Assembly (NCBI GenBank): GCA_023457615.1
Contig: JAEWKY010000310.1
Location: forward strand, 1 to 5,680
From: Actinomycetes bacterium
GTDB lineage: Bacteria; Actinomycetota; Actinomycetes; Actinomycetales; Microbacteriaceae
Direction: 5' to 3'
DNA length: 5,680 nt
Shown here in pieces: positions 5,595 through 5,680 of this stretch. The notes under the pieces are model-generated. The model searched no databases, had not been told where the DNA came from, and saw nothing but the letters and a program-made list of their open reading frames with translations. Positions within the stretch are counted from its first letter, which is position 1, and each line of letters starts with the position of its first letter. The position numbers and the translations under genes were made by a program.

Positions 5595-5634
5595 GTCCTC
5601 CCCTCCGGCCTCGCCCGGGGCTTGTGCACAGGGC

Positions 5635-5640
5635 CAGGAT
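5635..5640 (+). promoter_or_regulatory. Possible -10 (CAGGAT) of the right-edge gene
   Basis: CAGGAT differs from TANNNT at one base and lies exactly 6 bases (GGCGGC) before ATG 5647, matching the spacing at the leaderless candidates. There is no clear -35. Confidence 0.3.
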
Positions 5641-5646
5641 GGCGGC

Positions 5647-5680
5647 ATGGGATTCGTCGACGCCGTGCTCGGGTTGAGGC
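5647..5680 (+). CDS. 5' fragment of a rightward gene (MGFVDAVLGLR...), cut by the window edge
   Basis: ATG 5647 opens a frame giving MGFVDAVLGLR before the sequence ends. An upstream ATG at 5639 is in another frame and reaches TGA after 12 codons, so 5647 is the better start. The gene would be divergent from the MIIW protein (64 bases between starts). Eleven residues are too few to name a family. The call rests on the start position and the -10-like sequence before it. Confidence 0.4.
   Translation, partial: MGFVDAVLGLR

Noticed and set aside
5335..5595. 86-codon plus-strand frame antisense to the MIIW protein
   Set aside because: Basic, Pro/Thr/Arg-rich with no start signal; the opposite strand has coherent membrane helices and a promoter.
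5583..5646. Replication origin at the DnaA-box-like site
   Set aside because: Only one box, no AT-rich unwinding region, and no dnaA/dnaN neighbours.
5639..5677. ATG at 5639 as start of the right-edge gene
   Set aside because: This frame reaches TGA after 12 codons; ATG 5647 stays open to the edge.

Overview
This is a GC-rich window (about 70% G+C by eye) with strong third-position GC bias. It has actinobacterial hallmarks: long spurious antisense frames, an Ffh with a lysine/glycine/alanine-rich tail, an F420-type luciferase-like oxidoreductase, and TANNNT -10 elements placed so close to start codons that several transcripts are probably leaderless. I infer a high-GC actinomycete, possibly Microbacteriaceae, but there is no rRNA gene or other firm taxonomic marker. 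Most of it is chromosomal, core-like sequence. I see no mobile element, CRISPR array, tRNA or rRNA.

Layout. Four genes run leftward from 4777 to the left edge: ffh (SRP54 GTPase), a luciferase-like oxidoreductase whose start overlaps the ffh stop by 4 bases, an EamA/DMT-type ten-helix transporter, and a secreted protein of tandem carboxypeptidase-regulatory-like beta-sandwich repeats that runs off the left edge. The transporter and the secreted protein each have their own -10-like element, so only ffh and the oxidoreductase look tightly co-expressed. Diverging from ffh is a small two-helix membrane protein (4843-5097). It converges on a 146-residue three-helix membrane protein (5142-5582, minus), and a hairpin lies at the junction. 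A last rightward frame starts at 5647 and is cut by the right edge.

There is no gene-free stretch over 300 bases. The gaps are 1404-1446, 2368-2438, 4778-4842, 5098-5141 and 5583-5646, and each holds promoter or terminator candidates.

How the genes may work together. Ffh is the protein part of the signal recognition particle, which delivers membrane proteins to the translocon. The transporter and the two small membrane proteins are the kind of client it handles, but nothing shows a dedicated pathway. I found no clear new multi-gene system. The points most worth a second look are the repeated -10/start-codon geometry, the confinement of CTAG to these -10 sites, the ffh-oxidoreductase overlap, the repeat architecture of the truncated secreted protein, and the uncharacterised MIIW/SLFFIPMRFW membrane protein.
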